Below, piece by piece: positions 32,949 through 46,196 of a stretch of DNA of 64,000 nt. A program made the translations under genes and the position numbers. The notes beneath the pieces are model-generated. The model saw nothing but the letters and a program-made list of their open reading frames with translations. It did not search any database and had not been told where the DNA came from. Origin of the DNA: Rotaria sp. Silwood1. Lineage: Eukaryota; Rotifera; Eurotatoria; Philodinida; Philodinidae. The stretch covers positions 186,001 through 250,000 of the forward strand of contig CAJNOP010000085.1 in NCBI GenBank assembly GCA_905250075.1, read 5' to 3'. Each line of letters begins with the position of its first letter. Position 1 is the first letter of the stretch.

Positions 32949-34230
32949 TCCTTCATGATTGATAGCACAACACACATAGCAAGGGTGCCACTTACTGCAG
33001 CTTGCCTAAAACAAGAAGAACGCAAGTGTTCTGGATCCGTCACTACATTAAAGATTGATAGAATGCTTTAAATGTTAGTATCATGAGTTTCAATTCTAGT
33101 CATTAGATGTCGCCGTCATATAATGAATAGCATTGTTATAACACATAAATCTTTCGATCAACTATCGAGGAATTATTCATTGTATATCTGATGATTCAAT
33201 TTCAAATATATTATTACGTCCTTCTAAAACTGTAATAAAAATTGAACTGTAAGCTACTTTTGTTTACTCATAATAAGGATAAAACTGTGAGAACAAGAGC
33301 AACGGTGTGCTGTAAAACTCTCGATGAGTCACATTGAACTTATCCTACTGTTTCGATCATGCATCCATTCTTCAATTCACACTTTCGAATTAATTAGTCT
33401 TATGCGACAATGTAGATTTCAAAAACAATCTAAATTTAACTTATAATCGAATGAGACACTTCCTTTTTGATGAAAACAAATTTCTTTCGACATATATTTT
33501 AGACAGGAAAAACATTTTGTTTTTGTTGCTCTCTAGAATTTTCATTAAAATAATTCTTGACAGAATAACGAAATTATATCGATATTGTTAATGAACAGAT
33601 GATAGTAATATTTCTTTTTTATGTAAAAATATTTTGGATTTATTCATTGATTCAAGTATTTATAACATATATGTCACTGATAAGAAATGCATTCACTTAT
33701 AATTAGAAGAAAGAAGTGTTCATTTATCCTTCTAGCAGTTTATTATTATAAGATTTTTCTCGTGTCTTTTTTTCTTTCTTTCTTTCTTTCTAACTAAATT
33801 TTTTATTCAAAGAGTATGACCAAGCAAAAACTATGCTGAAGTGACGCGCTACTCTCATAGAGCATCTGTATATTAGAAAAAAACCTGGTAATAGAAAGAG
33901 AGAGAAAAAAAAGAACAATAATATTATTAATTTTAGCATTTGACGACTACCGCCTACATATTTTAAAGTGCTGATAATGTAATACTAACGATGCGAAAAA
34001 ATCAGGAATACTTTTTCTAACAGCATTAAGTTTTTTGTATTTTTTCATAACTTATATATTGGTTGTAGAGTTTTTGTGCAAAGAACTAATAATCAAAATC
34101 TTTTTCTTATATTATTTTAAAATTTTTATTTTTTTTTTATTTTTTTAGTTTTATTGTAAGTTAAAAGTATTCTTATTATTAAAATATCAAAATCAGATTA
34201 TTTCTTCAAGTCGATTAATAGACGTAAATA
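32949..34230. other. Intergenic region upstream of the Lifeguard gene
   Basis: No gene is supported. A T-rich tract at about 34113-34148 ends in TTTTTTAG, a possible acceptor about 80 nt upstream of the ATG at 34231. A TTTC microsatellite lies at about 33765-33792. Confidence 0.45.
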
Positions 34231-37200
34231 ATGAGTCAAGATCCAAATATGTATTATCCATCACAACAAGGTACTTATTCATCGTATTCACCTCAACAAC
34301 CAGGTTTCTATGGACAATATCCACCACAATCGAATAGTTATACACAACAGTCATCAACACTTGGTATATAGTTTTCTTTTATTTTTTATTGTTTTATATA
34401 GTTTTTCTCTTGTCCTTAACCTTTTGATTGCAAAGCCTATAAATTTACATATCTAAAGTTTAAAATAAAGGGTAAAATCGGAATATAGTAAAATAGGTCT
34501 GTTTGAATACTGTATTGTGTTCTAATATAGTTGAAACTGATAAAAAGCATTTCGTTTTTGAATCAAGATTTATGATTACCAATAATTTTCAAAGTATACG
34601 ATGTTAACAACAGAGTTTTTATTTGTTATAAAACTAAGTGTGCCATCAAAGAATTAGTTATCTCGCTTCTTATACTACTGTTCGATCTACAGCGAACTTT
34701 TTTTTTGATAATAAGAAAACTTAATCAAATGATAAAAAAGTTTTGATCTCATATTTTATCTGTAATGAAGAGTAGATACGATTATACAATAAAAAAAAAA
34801 AAAAGAAAATTCTTCAAGGATTTGTTCTCATGAGTGTAGTTGATTGAGACATGAACATGTTATCTTTAGAATAGTAAGCAGATAAACATGTCTTGTTGAA
34901 CTCGAATTGCAAGATTGTATCTTTTTTTTTTAAAGATTCATAGTTAACTATGATTTCATTAGTACTTGTCGCTTTTAAAACAAAATTAAATAAAATTGTA
35001 GAACGTTACCATCATTGGTCATAGTTACTTTTTATTTTCAAATTATTTTATCGAGAAAAACATGCATTAGTATGTCTATATTAATAATAAAATCACACTT
35101 AAAAAAAACAAAATTTGTAGAATGTAAAAACCAAAAAAAAGTCATGAAAATGTAGAAAATTACAAGAGATGAAAATCTTTTAAATTTCAATGTTGTAAAA
35201 TTTTGCATACTGAACGACTTTTTTTCATAGAAGTTACATCATCAGATAAAGTTACGTCGTCAACACTAAAACATTTCCGTGTTTCATTTCATTTGAATCC
35301 AATAAAACTTAGCTAACATTGTTATCTTTGAGTATATCAATAGATAAGATACTATATTTCAAGTGCAACAATCTGTGTTTATATGCTTACAATTTTTGAA
35401 CAACAAATGTTGCTATGTCATTCAAACCTATAGAGGCGAATTTCTTGAATAGTTCTTCTAGTCATGATTATAAGTAAAAATGTAAGCTCAAAAAGATTTC
35501 AATCAATTGGTGAGTTTCTCTTTAATAGATAATTAACATCAATTATTTCTTCTATTTTTGAATAATTTTAATATAATAATAAAGCTTGTATTTTTCATAT
35601 CAAATATCGTGTTGTTATTTCTAGAAGATATTTATTGTTAAGCAAAAGATTATCTTTTTTTCTTTTATTCTAGACGATAAAAATATGCCTCCATACGTTG
35701 ATCCAAATACAGCCATCAGTTCTGAGCGAAATCAAGTGTCGTTTCAAACACCTCCTATTATACCACACAATCTACCACCTGCAGGTGAGTTATCAAACTA
35801 CTCTATTATGATACGCTAAACAGATATTAAGATGTATAGCTTCAGACACAAAAAGAAACAAAATAATTTTATCTATATAAGATCATTAGATGAATTTTTG
35901 TCAATTATTATATATGTTCTTATGAGTATCGATTTTATTTTTTGATATTTTCGTTTGCATTTTAAATCCAATATTATCTTGAAATTATCCATTTTGATTG
36001 AATGTGTACTTCGTTGAAAAAATTAGATTATATTTTGATCGTAATAGCAATGAACATTTTCAAAGTTAGGTTTTGTAGATCTGCTTCTCACTAAAGAAAA
36101 TTAATCAGCAATATTTTTTTTTTATTTAGAAAACGTGATTTTTCCTTTTTTTTATTCTTTAAAAGATCCATATATAACAATGAAATTTGAGTTATTATAA
36201 ATACGTTTTGTGTCAACTGACAATTTTTAATATTTGATATTAGTGTTTTCTTCTTTTTTATAAAAGTCGTTTTTTCTGTCTGGTTGATTCAAATACTAAT
36301 TTCACTAATGTTATATTGTTATAATGTTTTAACTGTCTGGTTTTTTTTTTTTACATACGTCAGACTTTAGAAGTAATCATAGAGCACTTATTTTACGACG
36401 TAATACATAGTAGAGATAGGTTCTTTTTTATCGACTTATTCTAATTGAATTTGAACATAGAATTATTTGTTCGAAATTGAATACAATGTGTGAAAAGATC
36501 TTTAAACTAATATTCATATATAATAAAATTGATTTGATTTGAGAAAACAAAAGATTTAACTCTATTTATTTATTTCAATAAATTTTAATTAGAAAAATAC
36601 AAAACGTTTGAATTATTCCTTTTTATTTTTCTTTAGACAAGAAAAACTATTTTATTGTATCTTCTAGCAAAATTTGATTAGACTATCTATTGTAAATTTT
36701 GTGTTTCTAATACACAAGCAATGCATATAATACTTGCGAATATTAATATCTAAATCACTTTGTATATAAGAAAATTTTTATATTGATCTTATCTAATGTA
36801 ATTTTGATTATTTATATGATACAGTATCTGCGCAATCAACCGGTGGATGGGGTAAATTTAGTGGCATTGAAACTAAACGAATACGGCATGGTTTTATTCG
36901 GAAGGTTTGTTAGATGATGATTTAAATAAGAAAAGAAAACAAAAAAAACATTGACTTTTGTATTAGGTCTATGCCATTCTTATGGTTCAATTATTGTTTA
37001 CATTTGGTATCATTGCAATATTTCATTTTACGTATGTTATAATATATTAATTTAAATAAATCAGTCTAAATTAATAATCTATCGATAATTAGTTTTAAGA
37101 AAAATAAATTTCAATGGATGTAGATTAAAAATTAATCTCGAATCAGTCGATTTTAACATACCAATGAGTCGTCTATTCGAATTTGATCTACTGGAAAAAC

Positions 37201-38765
37201 GATTTAAAACTTCGGGAAAGTGAACACTAGTTCTTCCCAATATTCATACATAGTGCATCGTACAATTGCCACGAACTTCAGAGAAGTCAATCTGATCTTT
37301 GGAGCGCAAGTCAAAGTGAACAGTCATAAGCGATATAAAACGGTGTGTTTACGTCGCCGTTTTTCATAAGCTAGTAAAATGGTGAAAATAATAAGAGAAA
37401 TGATCACGAATTGCTGTCCAAGACGATGACTTCGACTGTTAGGAACAGCATCCTAAACGATCCGAAACAGCTATAAAACGGCATATTACTACATTAGCTT
37501 TGACTATGTTTCGCTCTAATCTGTCATCAACTTTCTTTGTTAGCCAGCGCTCAGCATTTTTCATACTATTTTCACCGTTTTACGAGCTTAGGAAAACCGG
37601 TGAAGTTCTCGTCGGCCTGGGCTACGAAAACTAATGCAATTAATATACAAGCTCCAGCGGTCAGAATGATCGCTCTCGGAATAGATGTCTCCATTTCGCT
37701 CCGCACTCTAGGTAAAACACTAGAATAGGTCGAAGTCTTTTATGTTGATTGAAAAAAACAGTCATAATTATTCAAATTTCGTAAGAGACTAGAATTTCTC
37801 TTTAACTTAAAATATTCCTTTTTATTATTATATTTTTTTTTTTTATCACATGTCAAAGAAGACAAATGTATTTTATTCTTTAGACCTGCAATTCGCAACT
37901 ATATACGATCACCAAGGGGTCAATGGGCATATTGGACTTCTTATGGTGTATTTTTTGCAACATATATTGCATTAGCTTGTTGCAAACGTCTTGGACGTCG
38001 ATATCCACTTAATCTTATTTTACTTAGTATTTTGGTAATTAGAAAACAATAAGTTTCATTTTAATCAAATAATTTATTTATTTTTGTTTATCTTAGACAC
38101 TTTCAATGAGTTACATGGTATAATTATAGAATATGAATCTCGAAAGAAATAAGCTCGTTATTGTTTTCTATTTGAATTTAGATGAGTATGATTTCAGCAT
38201 ATTTTAAAATTGAATCTGTATTTATTGCTGTTGGTCTAACATCTTTTGTTTGTTTTGGTGTAACAATATTTTCATTTCAAACGAAATTTGACTTTACATC
38301 ATGTGTTGGAGTTTTATTTGTTATTTCATTGGCATTGGTGGGTTTTGGTTTTGCTTGTATTTTTACTTATTCAAGAGTAAGTAGTAAAAAAACAAGCTTC
38401 AGAAATGAGAAATATTCATTGAAATATTTTTTTTTCTAGATTTTGTATACAGTTTATGCTGCTCTTGGAGCTGTAGCTTTTTCGATTGTACGTGAAAGAT
38501 TTGTTTTATGAAAAAAAAAATAAAATTTTATTTGTTTCTTTTTTTTGTTTACATTAGTTTTTGGCTGTTGATACTCAATTGATTTTGGGTAAATTTGAAT
38601 TCAGTGACATAAACAGATAATAGTTGATTGGTTTCATTTTCTTTTTTAGGTGGAAAACGTCATGAGATAAGTCCCGAAGATCATGTATTTGCATCGATTA
38701 TGCTCTATCTTGATATTGTTTATATCTTTATGTATATTCTCATGTTATTTGGTAAACGTGAATAA
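34231..38765 (+). CDS. Lifeguard / TMBIM (Bax inhibitor-1 superfamily) membrane protein (316 aa)
   Basis: This family forms seven-helix membrane proteins of the ER, Golgi or plasma membrane that leak calcium and restrain apoptosis. Exons are 34231-34363, 35674-35784, 36825-36904, 36967-37031, 37884-38034, 38097-38117, 38182-38376, 38440-38487, 38558-38588 and 38650-38765 (951 nt, in frame). The first about 95 residues are Pro/Tyr/Gln-rich (SQDPNMYYPSQQGTYSSYSP...), as in GRINA/LFG1-type members. Then comes the family start KRIRHGFIRKVYAILMVQLL and successive hydrophobic helices. The two aspartates of the pH-sensing latch are visible: FLAVDTQ (about D273) and MLYLDIV (about D300). GGKRHEISPEDHVFASIMLY is the conserved C-terminal block. 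Exon 6 is only 21 nt. Introns 1-2 are about 1.0-1.3 kb, and intron 4 carries a palindrome. The exact paralogue is uncertain. Confidence 0.93.
37320..37620. repeat. Palindromic element in Lifeguard intron 4
   Basis: CGCCGTTTTTCATAAGCTAG then TAAAATGGTGAAAATAAT (about 37357-37396) is inverted at 37563-37606 (ACTATTTTCACCGTTTTACG then AGCTTAGGAAAACCGG). Weaker pairing may extend the arms outward to about 37250 and 37735. The patch is more GC-rich than the intron around it. No coding capacity. Confidence 0.55.
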
Positions 38766-41700
38766 GATAATAACAAAAACAGGGTGGATAATAACGATGG
38801 TGAAAGTATTTTTTCGAAAAAAAAAAAAACAAGACCGATATTGTTTATTGTAAATGTATTATTTGGTTATTATTTTTGTTGTTGCTTGAATCTCTTTTTT
38901 TTTTCATTCGGTTTAATCTCTATTTCTCTATTCGAACATTTATTTTTCATGTATAAAAATTACACGATCGAATTATTTTCTTTTTTGTTTCATTTCTAAT
39001 CGATCTTTGTTTAAATTTTATAATACTAAAAGAAAATCTTATTTAATTATGCTTGTGAAAAGTAAAAACAATTCAATCACTTATGTTTATTTGTATATGC
39101 CATGTTGTTTTTTGTTGTTAATAATCGAAAATTAAAGAACAATAAAATGTTTCTTTGAAGTTCAATAAAAACTATATTATGAATTTTGGTTTGATCGCAT
39201 ATCTTCAATACACAGAATTATCTTTTAAATATTATTTAAAACTCATCGAATTTATTTTGATGTTGTTGTTTAAATCAAAATTACAGAAATCTTTTCTTTG
39301 AACATTCATACAAAAATATAATACATAACTGCTGCATAGCTTTTTTTTAGATAGAAAGCAATGAAGTAGTTGAAATAGTCGAGTGAACGCTGTAACGTAG
39401 ATCATCATTTACGGTGAATGGCAATGTAAATTATGTACTGTTTAATCTCAAAAAAAAAAGAAAGAATTTGTTCGTACAACTAGGATTAGAGCGGTTAAGC
39501 TTATCAAACCATAAGACGAGAGTCAATCTGCTTCACAGTTTCAAGAAATTTCATGTGAATATCGCTCACACAATGGAATTCATATTTATATCTAAAATGA
39601 TCGCAGAAATTTTTCTAGTACAAACTACGTTTTGAATGCTTTTCTTTTTAGATCAACAATCTAATGAAACTTTAAACACTAGATTTATTTTCATCTAGTT
39701 AACTGCTAGATAGTACATATATTCTATCATTGTGTTAATAAACAATGTAAAATTAACTGAAACTGAAGGATTCTATTTAATGCTTGAATTTTTCAATGTG
39801 TTTTGGTTCTGCTTCAGAGTAACACACCCTATTTATCCATTGGTTGGTACAACACTATGTAAGAGTGAAGAAGGTGTGTAATCTGAAAACGTACACTATT
39901 TTTGATCTTTTCCATTCTTTGTGAGTAGAATGGAGGCGGCAATGCTCAACATAATTAAAATTGTAATGTTGATCTCTAGATAAGATTTTTTTTTTCCGTT
40001 AGCTATTTTTAGAATCATGTTCAAATATCAACGTGACTGACACGTGATAGAAAGAACAGCGCATAGATGAAATAAAATCCTGCTCTTGGGAAAAATATGA
40101 TTTATTATTGGTATATTCATAAGTAAATGAAAAAGATCAATTCAAATTATCATTTTACAAACGCAAATAGAGTCCTTCATCGATAACGCTGTACTACTAT
40201 TTTGAATATCATTCTGAAGTTTAAACATTGTCTCAGGCAATTTTTTTTCAATTTGACATCATACTTAAATTCATGCTTTACAGAATCCTGACAAGTTACA
40301 TGAAGGATGTACTTATCTAAATTACTCTTTTTTTGGGTATAGTTCTGACATATATTGCACTTCATGAGTATTTCAGTTATGTGATTCAGTTCTATATCAA
40401 ATCTACAATTCACATATAAGAGAAAAGTAATGCTTCATTTGAAATTTTGTTGATAATAATCAAATTATTTCATTTAAAATACAACACAACTAGTTTTGAA
40501 CTAGAACATGATATAGAATCTAATAATAGAGACGATACCAATGAGAGCGAAAAAGAAGAATTTTCCAATGAAAATTATTTCTCCACAAATGTTGTTGTTG
40601 TTGTTGTAGCAATTTAAGTAAACAGTAGTTTCAAATTTAGTTTAAACAACAACAACTTTTGACGTTTTAATTAAAAATGACTGTTTCATTGTAAACATGC
40701 ATGTCCTATAAGATTTTCTCTGTGACAGTTCATATTTGTTTTAATACTCATAACTTTTAGATAAAAAAAAACCTGTAAAAGAATGAAATGAAGCCGCATA
40801 TTTTTAACGTTGCTTTTCTTTCAATTCACTCAAATGAAAAAAAAATTATTGTTCTCTCATGCAAACAAAAAAGATATTGAATTTTGTGAACAATGAACAA
40901 TAACTAATCAAGATGATGAGTCAATAATAATGCTTTGATTTGCACCATAATTGAATAATCATGCCAAATCATATTCAACTATTTTTCATTATCATTCCCT
41001 GGAGAAATATAAAAATAGTGTTCGTATATAATTTCGTTAGTTTTGATAATAATACACAATTGTTGCTTGTGCACTATTTACAATCGACTAAGGATTAGCT
41101 ATGATTCAACGGCTTATAACGAAATAAGATATATATTAACACAAAAGTAGCATTTCATGAAATGATGGCATATAACTTTTATTATTATACTACTTAGAAT
41201 TCAACATGAGTCAGTTATTGATTATTCCAGCTGTGTCGGGTTTTAATGTTCATTCTTTTCATATTATTTTTGAACGTGTGATTCCCATTAAAAAAAAAAT
41301 GACTTTGTGATAAAAATTGGTAAAATAGTATGATTTAAAGCATAATAAATATATTCGAAGATCTTGTTTCAATTTGAAATCATAATAAATCTGAATTAAA
41401 TTGTATTTTTAAATCATAAGTTTGTGTCCGTTTACTCGACTTGTGTTCTAGTTGCTATAATATGTACTAATGCTAATTATAATAGATCCTCAACAAGATA
41501 TATATATTTATATTTCTCGATTTTTTAAAAGTTCCTGTTTAGAAAAATTAGAAATAAATTGACTTCCGAACCTATGAAGTATATTACTTTTTTATTTTGC
41601 ACTAATTCAACAAAAATATATATATTTAGTAAAACCTTGAAATGTAATCACGAACCTCTCAACGAATTATATGCTTAAAACAACTTTTTAGTGCGCGATT

Positions 41701-42857
41701 TCAGTATACATAATTGAAATAAGAAAGTCATCCAATAAAGACTAACGAATGAACCTTCTCAACTTGAAAACCACTTTTGATTAGGACTGTGTGCATAAAT
41801 TAGACCTCTATGGGACATTTAAAACGTTCTATAGGATAAGGACCCCTATGCATTCAATACAACGTTAGAGTCGTATTATTAAAATGTTAACTTGTAATTA
41901 GAACATTCTGAAAATTTCAGCTCAAACGAATGTTCTCTTCACAAGACATGAAATTTCTAAAAAAAACATGAGATTCTCCAATCTTTCGTAGAATGCGAGT
42001 AATTTTTTGAAATCAATATCTTGTGAACGGAATATTTTTTGAAAAAAAATTATCAGGATATTCTAGTTACACGTTAGCTCTTCTATGAGCAATATTTCAG
42101 GTCAAAATATCGTTTTTTGATTCATTTGCATATATCAAGCTATAAAGTAAAACTTTAGCAAAATGGCTATAGGTTTGTAAGGATGATCTAGGGAATCTCA
42201 TCGTTTTAGAGCTTTTAATATGTCATTGGAATGTAGCTGATGCATAGAGTCCCAATTCAAAAGCGATTGTCAAGTTAGAAAGAATTTATCGTGAACAGAA
42301 ATTTAAATTTTGTTGATATTTGCATAAAAAATAAAACTAAAGAAGAACAAAAGAAAATTATTTTTAAAACACTTTCTTATAATATAATTTGTAGATGTGT
42401 TGTGATAGTTCATTAATATTGAATGATTTCTAAGTGAATTTTTCATTTGTATACTTAGACAAGTTTAAACAGTAGACCTTATCAAACGGTATGATCATAA
42501 AGCAAATTCATATATTCAGCTAGAAGTAATATGACTCATCAAAACTAGAAGCATATGTTTTTGACCTCGTCCACACATTAATAACGTTAATTATTGATAC
42601 CAAATAGCAATGAAAAAAAAAACAAGTCTATCAGACATATCACTAATCTTTTCTATTGTTGTTAAGATGTAAGCAAATTTTATTTATTAGCAGATGTAAA
42701 GTCACAATTTAATATTGAACAATGTATGATCAAAAGAAAAATTTATATGCATAGTTAAAATTTATTTTCGATGCTCATTAGAAAAATTGATAAAGCAAAA
42801 CTTATAATTATAAAGAAAGTTAGATACTTTGATGGCCTAGAAAACAATAAAATTAAT
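38766..42857. other. Gene-poor AT-rich region
   Basis: No gene is supported. The region contains short GTT repeats (about 40590-40607, inverted as AACAACAAC near 40648) and the palindrome described separately at 41745-42290. The first few hundred bases are probably the 3'UTR of the Lifeguard gene (AATAAA near 39142). Confidence 0.45.
41745..42290. repeat. Foldback element, about 545 bp
   Basis: CTTCTCAACTTGAAAACCAC then TTTTGATTAGGACTG (41756-41790) is inverted at the right end as GAGTCCCAATTCAAAAGCGA then TTGTCAAGTTAGAAAG (42247-42282). Pairing continues inward: GACATTTAAAACGTTCTATA with 42200-42225, and GTTAACTTGTAATTAGAACA (41885) with the complement of 42050-42080. TTCACAAGACATGAAATTTC pairs near the centre (about 42000). 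The whole segment is one diverged palindrome with little or no loop. Confidence 0.65.
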
Positions 42858-44155
42858 GGAGAAAAATATCGAAGAGTTACCATGCATTCATGCTTGTGTT
42901 ACTATGCAATATGAAAATACGAGTTTTCTTCTATGGAAAACAATTGATAACAAAAGCCTAGAAGTAGTTTGACGTGTTTGTCTTAATCAATGTTAGTATA
43001 AAATATGTGAAAGGTTATTTTTAAACCATATGAAAGATCAACCTTTGAAAGAAAAATTTAGCTTATATTTCGTTTTATTCAATTTTCGAAACGCATTTAT
43101 GATAAACAAATAGAAATCAAGGAAATAGGAATCATCGTACAAAAAGATGCTTATACACTAGTAAAAGAAACATGGCATTCTTGATCAGCTACATTCGAGA
43201 AGCTCAAAATATTTCACGATATCAATTCTCGTAGTGAGTGTGTATTACAATACTTATACATTATTATCACAATACATTACGTAAATCAGAATTGGATTAT
43301 CGCAAGTGACGAATCTAATGTACATAAATATTTCAGAATGTTCAAAAAAACGCTGACCAAATTTTCTTTTATCAGAAACTAGAAGAATTTCATAAATCAA
43401 AATTAGTTCTGTCAAATAGTAAATGCTATATATGTAATATGTATATTTAACATTATTATATACGAATTTCATCTACTTGTGAAGGCAAGATCAGATATTA
43501 TGCGAACAGTTCATCTGGAAGATATTTAACACATATTCATAGATTCAGCCATACGTAAACTCATTGAAATAAAATCATGTTAACGCACTAGCCAGTTATT
43601 TAATGGGGTGATCGATGTTGAAGCATCTACAATTTAAAAAAAGGTGAATGTTTTGTCGAAAATTCATATACTTAGAAAAGCTCGACGATTATAAGGTTTT
43701 TAATGAACTAATGAATCGAACTAAGTCATACTCCGTTTACAAAGATGGCAAAGTGTAGACGACCTATATCGTCACGAACTACAGAACTCATATTTCAACT
43801 TGGAAAATTTTCACTAGCGAAGCTACACTTTGATATTTTCATTCTAATTGATGAAGGTCGTTGATACACAAGCGTTTCAGATAATGAAACAAAAGAATAT
43901 ACTGTCATACCAAAAGAGATGAAGTCCAAGCTTGGGAGTGGAAAAATTGACTTTTTTCTATTATTTGATGAGATCTCATGTAACGATGAATATCGCAAAA
44001 AGTTCCTTTGATTAAACAACTGCGAAAATGAAATTCAAGAACATCAACCAATGGAGTCAATTTTCCGTAATTTTGACTCATTTCAACATTGTCAGCCGAT
44101 GGTAATCACTGACATTGCTGCTAACAACTATGCACAACATTTTACAGATTAAAAA
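42858..44155 (+). pseudogene. Decayed protein-coding region, family not recognised
   Basis: Several long open stretches with coding-like composition follow one another on the plus strand but are broken by stops and frame changes. The first starts at 42858 (MEKNIEELPCIHACVTMQYE...). Another around 43071-43170 includes KQIEIKEIGIIVQKDAYTLV. A third at about 43717-44152 runs through QLGKFSLAKLHFDIFILIDE, VSDNETKEYTVIPKEMKSKL and GSGKIDFFLLFDEI to MVITDIAANNYAQHF, with only two internal TGA codons. No compensating introns with good splice signals are apparent. It is best read as one degraded gene or TE open reading frame. I cannot name the family. Confidence 0.4.
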
Positions 44156-46196
44156 AAGAGTTATTTGAAGATTGCTTCAAGCGAAAACTTAATCGTCATT
44201 TCTAGATATTATTAACAAAATATATAACATTCTACATATGATCGGCATAGAGAAAATCAGTGTAAAGTAGTACATGGAGTCAACATCATGAAATTTGAAT
44301 AAATTTTTAAATGCAACCGACATAAAATGATAATGTGAAGAAAAAATTTAGTCATCGTCGTACATAAATCCAAAGATTCATAAGTTCTCAACTAAGATAA
44401 GCTATCAAATAAATTAGAAAAAGATAGATAAAAATCAAGTATAGTAATGATCTAGAATATACAATTTCTAATTTATTTTGTGATTTATTTTGATTAAATT
44501 TTATCTCTCAACAAAGTGGATCGAATATACACAATTGCAAAAAAAGAATTTTTCTTTTAGAGGCTACGATTGTGTATTACATTAGAATATATCTCTAAAG
44601 TTTTCTTCATAATATGAAAGCAAAAATTGATCGATACGAATAAGAACTGAGGACTTTATAGTAACAGACAGAAGTGTCCAACTGAGTAAACAATTTAAAA
44701 AAATCTTAGTTTTAGCAAATATCAGTTGTTCTTTTGTTTTTTTTTAAAGCACCATGTAAAACAAGAGTGAACGTCTACTTACTTACCCGGTCATCACGAC
44801 TTTTAGGACAGAAAAAAAAGAGAATTAATATTATTTTTTCAACTCTTTCAGTTTTGTGATAAAAATAGAATTTGAGTTTGAAGTACCATTTAGCATATTG
44901 ATACTAGTAAACGTAATTTCAATCCGTCTTTTTCAGTGAAAATGTCATGCTTTACATAAATAATGTCTCAAAGGTGTTCTCTCATTACTAGTTAATCATA
45001 TTAATGAACTTGGTCAATATTGTCTTTTTCACATGAAATGTTAGATTTGATTATGTAATCTAATGATATAGGTATATATTTTAACTGATATGGTTTTCTC
45101 TTGGTTCAACTGCATGCTTCGTAGCGATCCCTCAAGAAAATATAAAAGTTTATAAACAACATTTGTACAGGATTTTTCTAAAAACGCAGAATCAACTCTT
45201 GTTTTTTTTCTTGAGAAAAAAAAACACCTTTTCAACGATTTGAGAAAAACTATAGTGACTCATAAAATCATGTATAATCAACATCTCAAATTATGAGATG
45301 AATTCCATATGAATGCAAGTTCCAACGGATCCAAAAAGAATGCATAAAACCTTTTTTAATCGGAAAGTTGAAATTAAGTGATGGCTTCTGTTCAATTGAT
45401 TGATAGGAGCCTACTAACATATGTATGAAAATATTATAAAACAAACATAAAAAAAGGAAAATTAATGAAGAAAAAAAAAATCAATTGATTATTGTTACAA
45501 ATACAAACAATAATGATAGAGTGAGATGTCTTTTTCAATGGGCAGATATTGTTGAATTAACTGTACTTTTTTCTCGATTTTGTTGTTATGCAACAAACAA
45601 CTTCTGATTAGTTTAAACCAGATAATATCCCAACAAAACTAGGTATATGAATTTCGATTTGAGCACTAGAAAGTTTCAGTTATTGAATTTTTCAATAAAT
45701 CTCGCTTAATAATACACGAATAATGTTTGCACAAAAGATTATGCAAAAATACAAAAATCATACAATTTATGAAAGATTCGGACTCGAACTATGCTTCCTT
45801 GTATTTCTCTTGATTTCAATAATTCTGACGAACATTAACTCTTTTTAAGAAAGTCTTATTGACGACTAATTTTCGTAGACATCTCTATAATTGCAATACT
45901 GATAAGATATTTTGAAGATTCTTCTTTTTATTTATTTATCTATTTCATATTGATTTATTTTTGTTTCGAATAAATATTGTTTCAAATTATTTTATAAAAA
46001 AGAAAAACAGCGTTCCCCTGACACTACCATTGTCCATGTGTTCAATACTGTCTGTTTGTTATTTTTATCATTAGAAAAAAAAAAAAAAAAGAAACACACA
46101 AAGAAGAGAATGAATTTAAAAGACAAAAGAAAAAGTTAGGAATAAATGTTTACAATAAATAACAAAATTAGCGAGAGAGACAAAGAAAACAAAAAT
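44156..46196. other. Intergenic region downstream of the WSC/EGF gene
   Basis: No gene is supported. It is AT-rich, with poly-A runs at about 46076-46090. The 46000-46196 part is probably the 3'UTR of the minus-strand WSC/EGF gene. Confidence 0.45.

Noticed and set aside
39827..39893. Hairpin ACACACC...GGTGTGT
   Set aside because: Only about 9 bp of stem and no copies noted; likely chance in AT-rich DNA.
45770..45870. tRNA-like B-box (GTTCGAGTCCG on the minus strand)
   Set aside because: The flanking bases do not form a T-arm stem, and no A box, anticodon arm or acceptor stem could be drawn. Possibly a tRNA-derived repeat relic, but not a tRNA gene.
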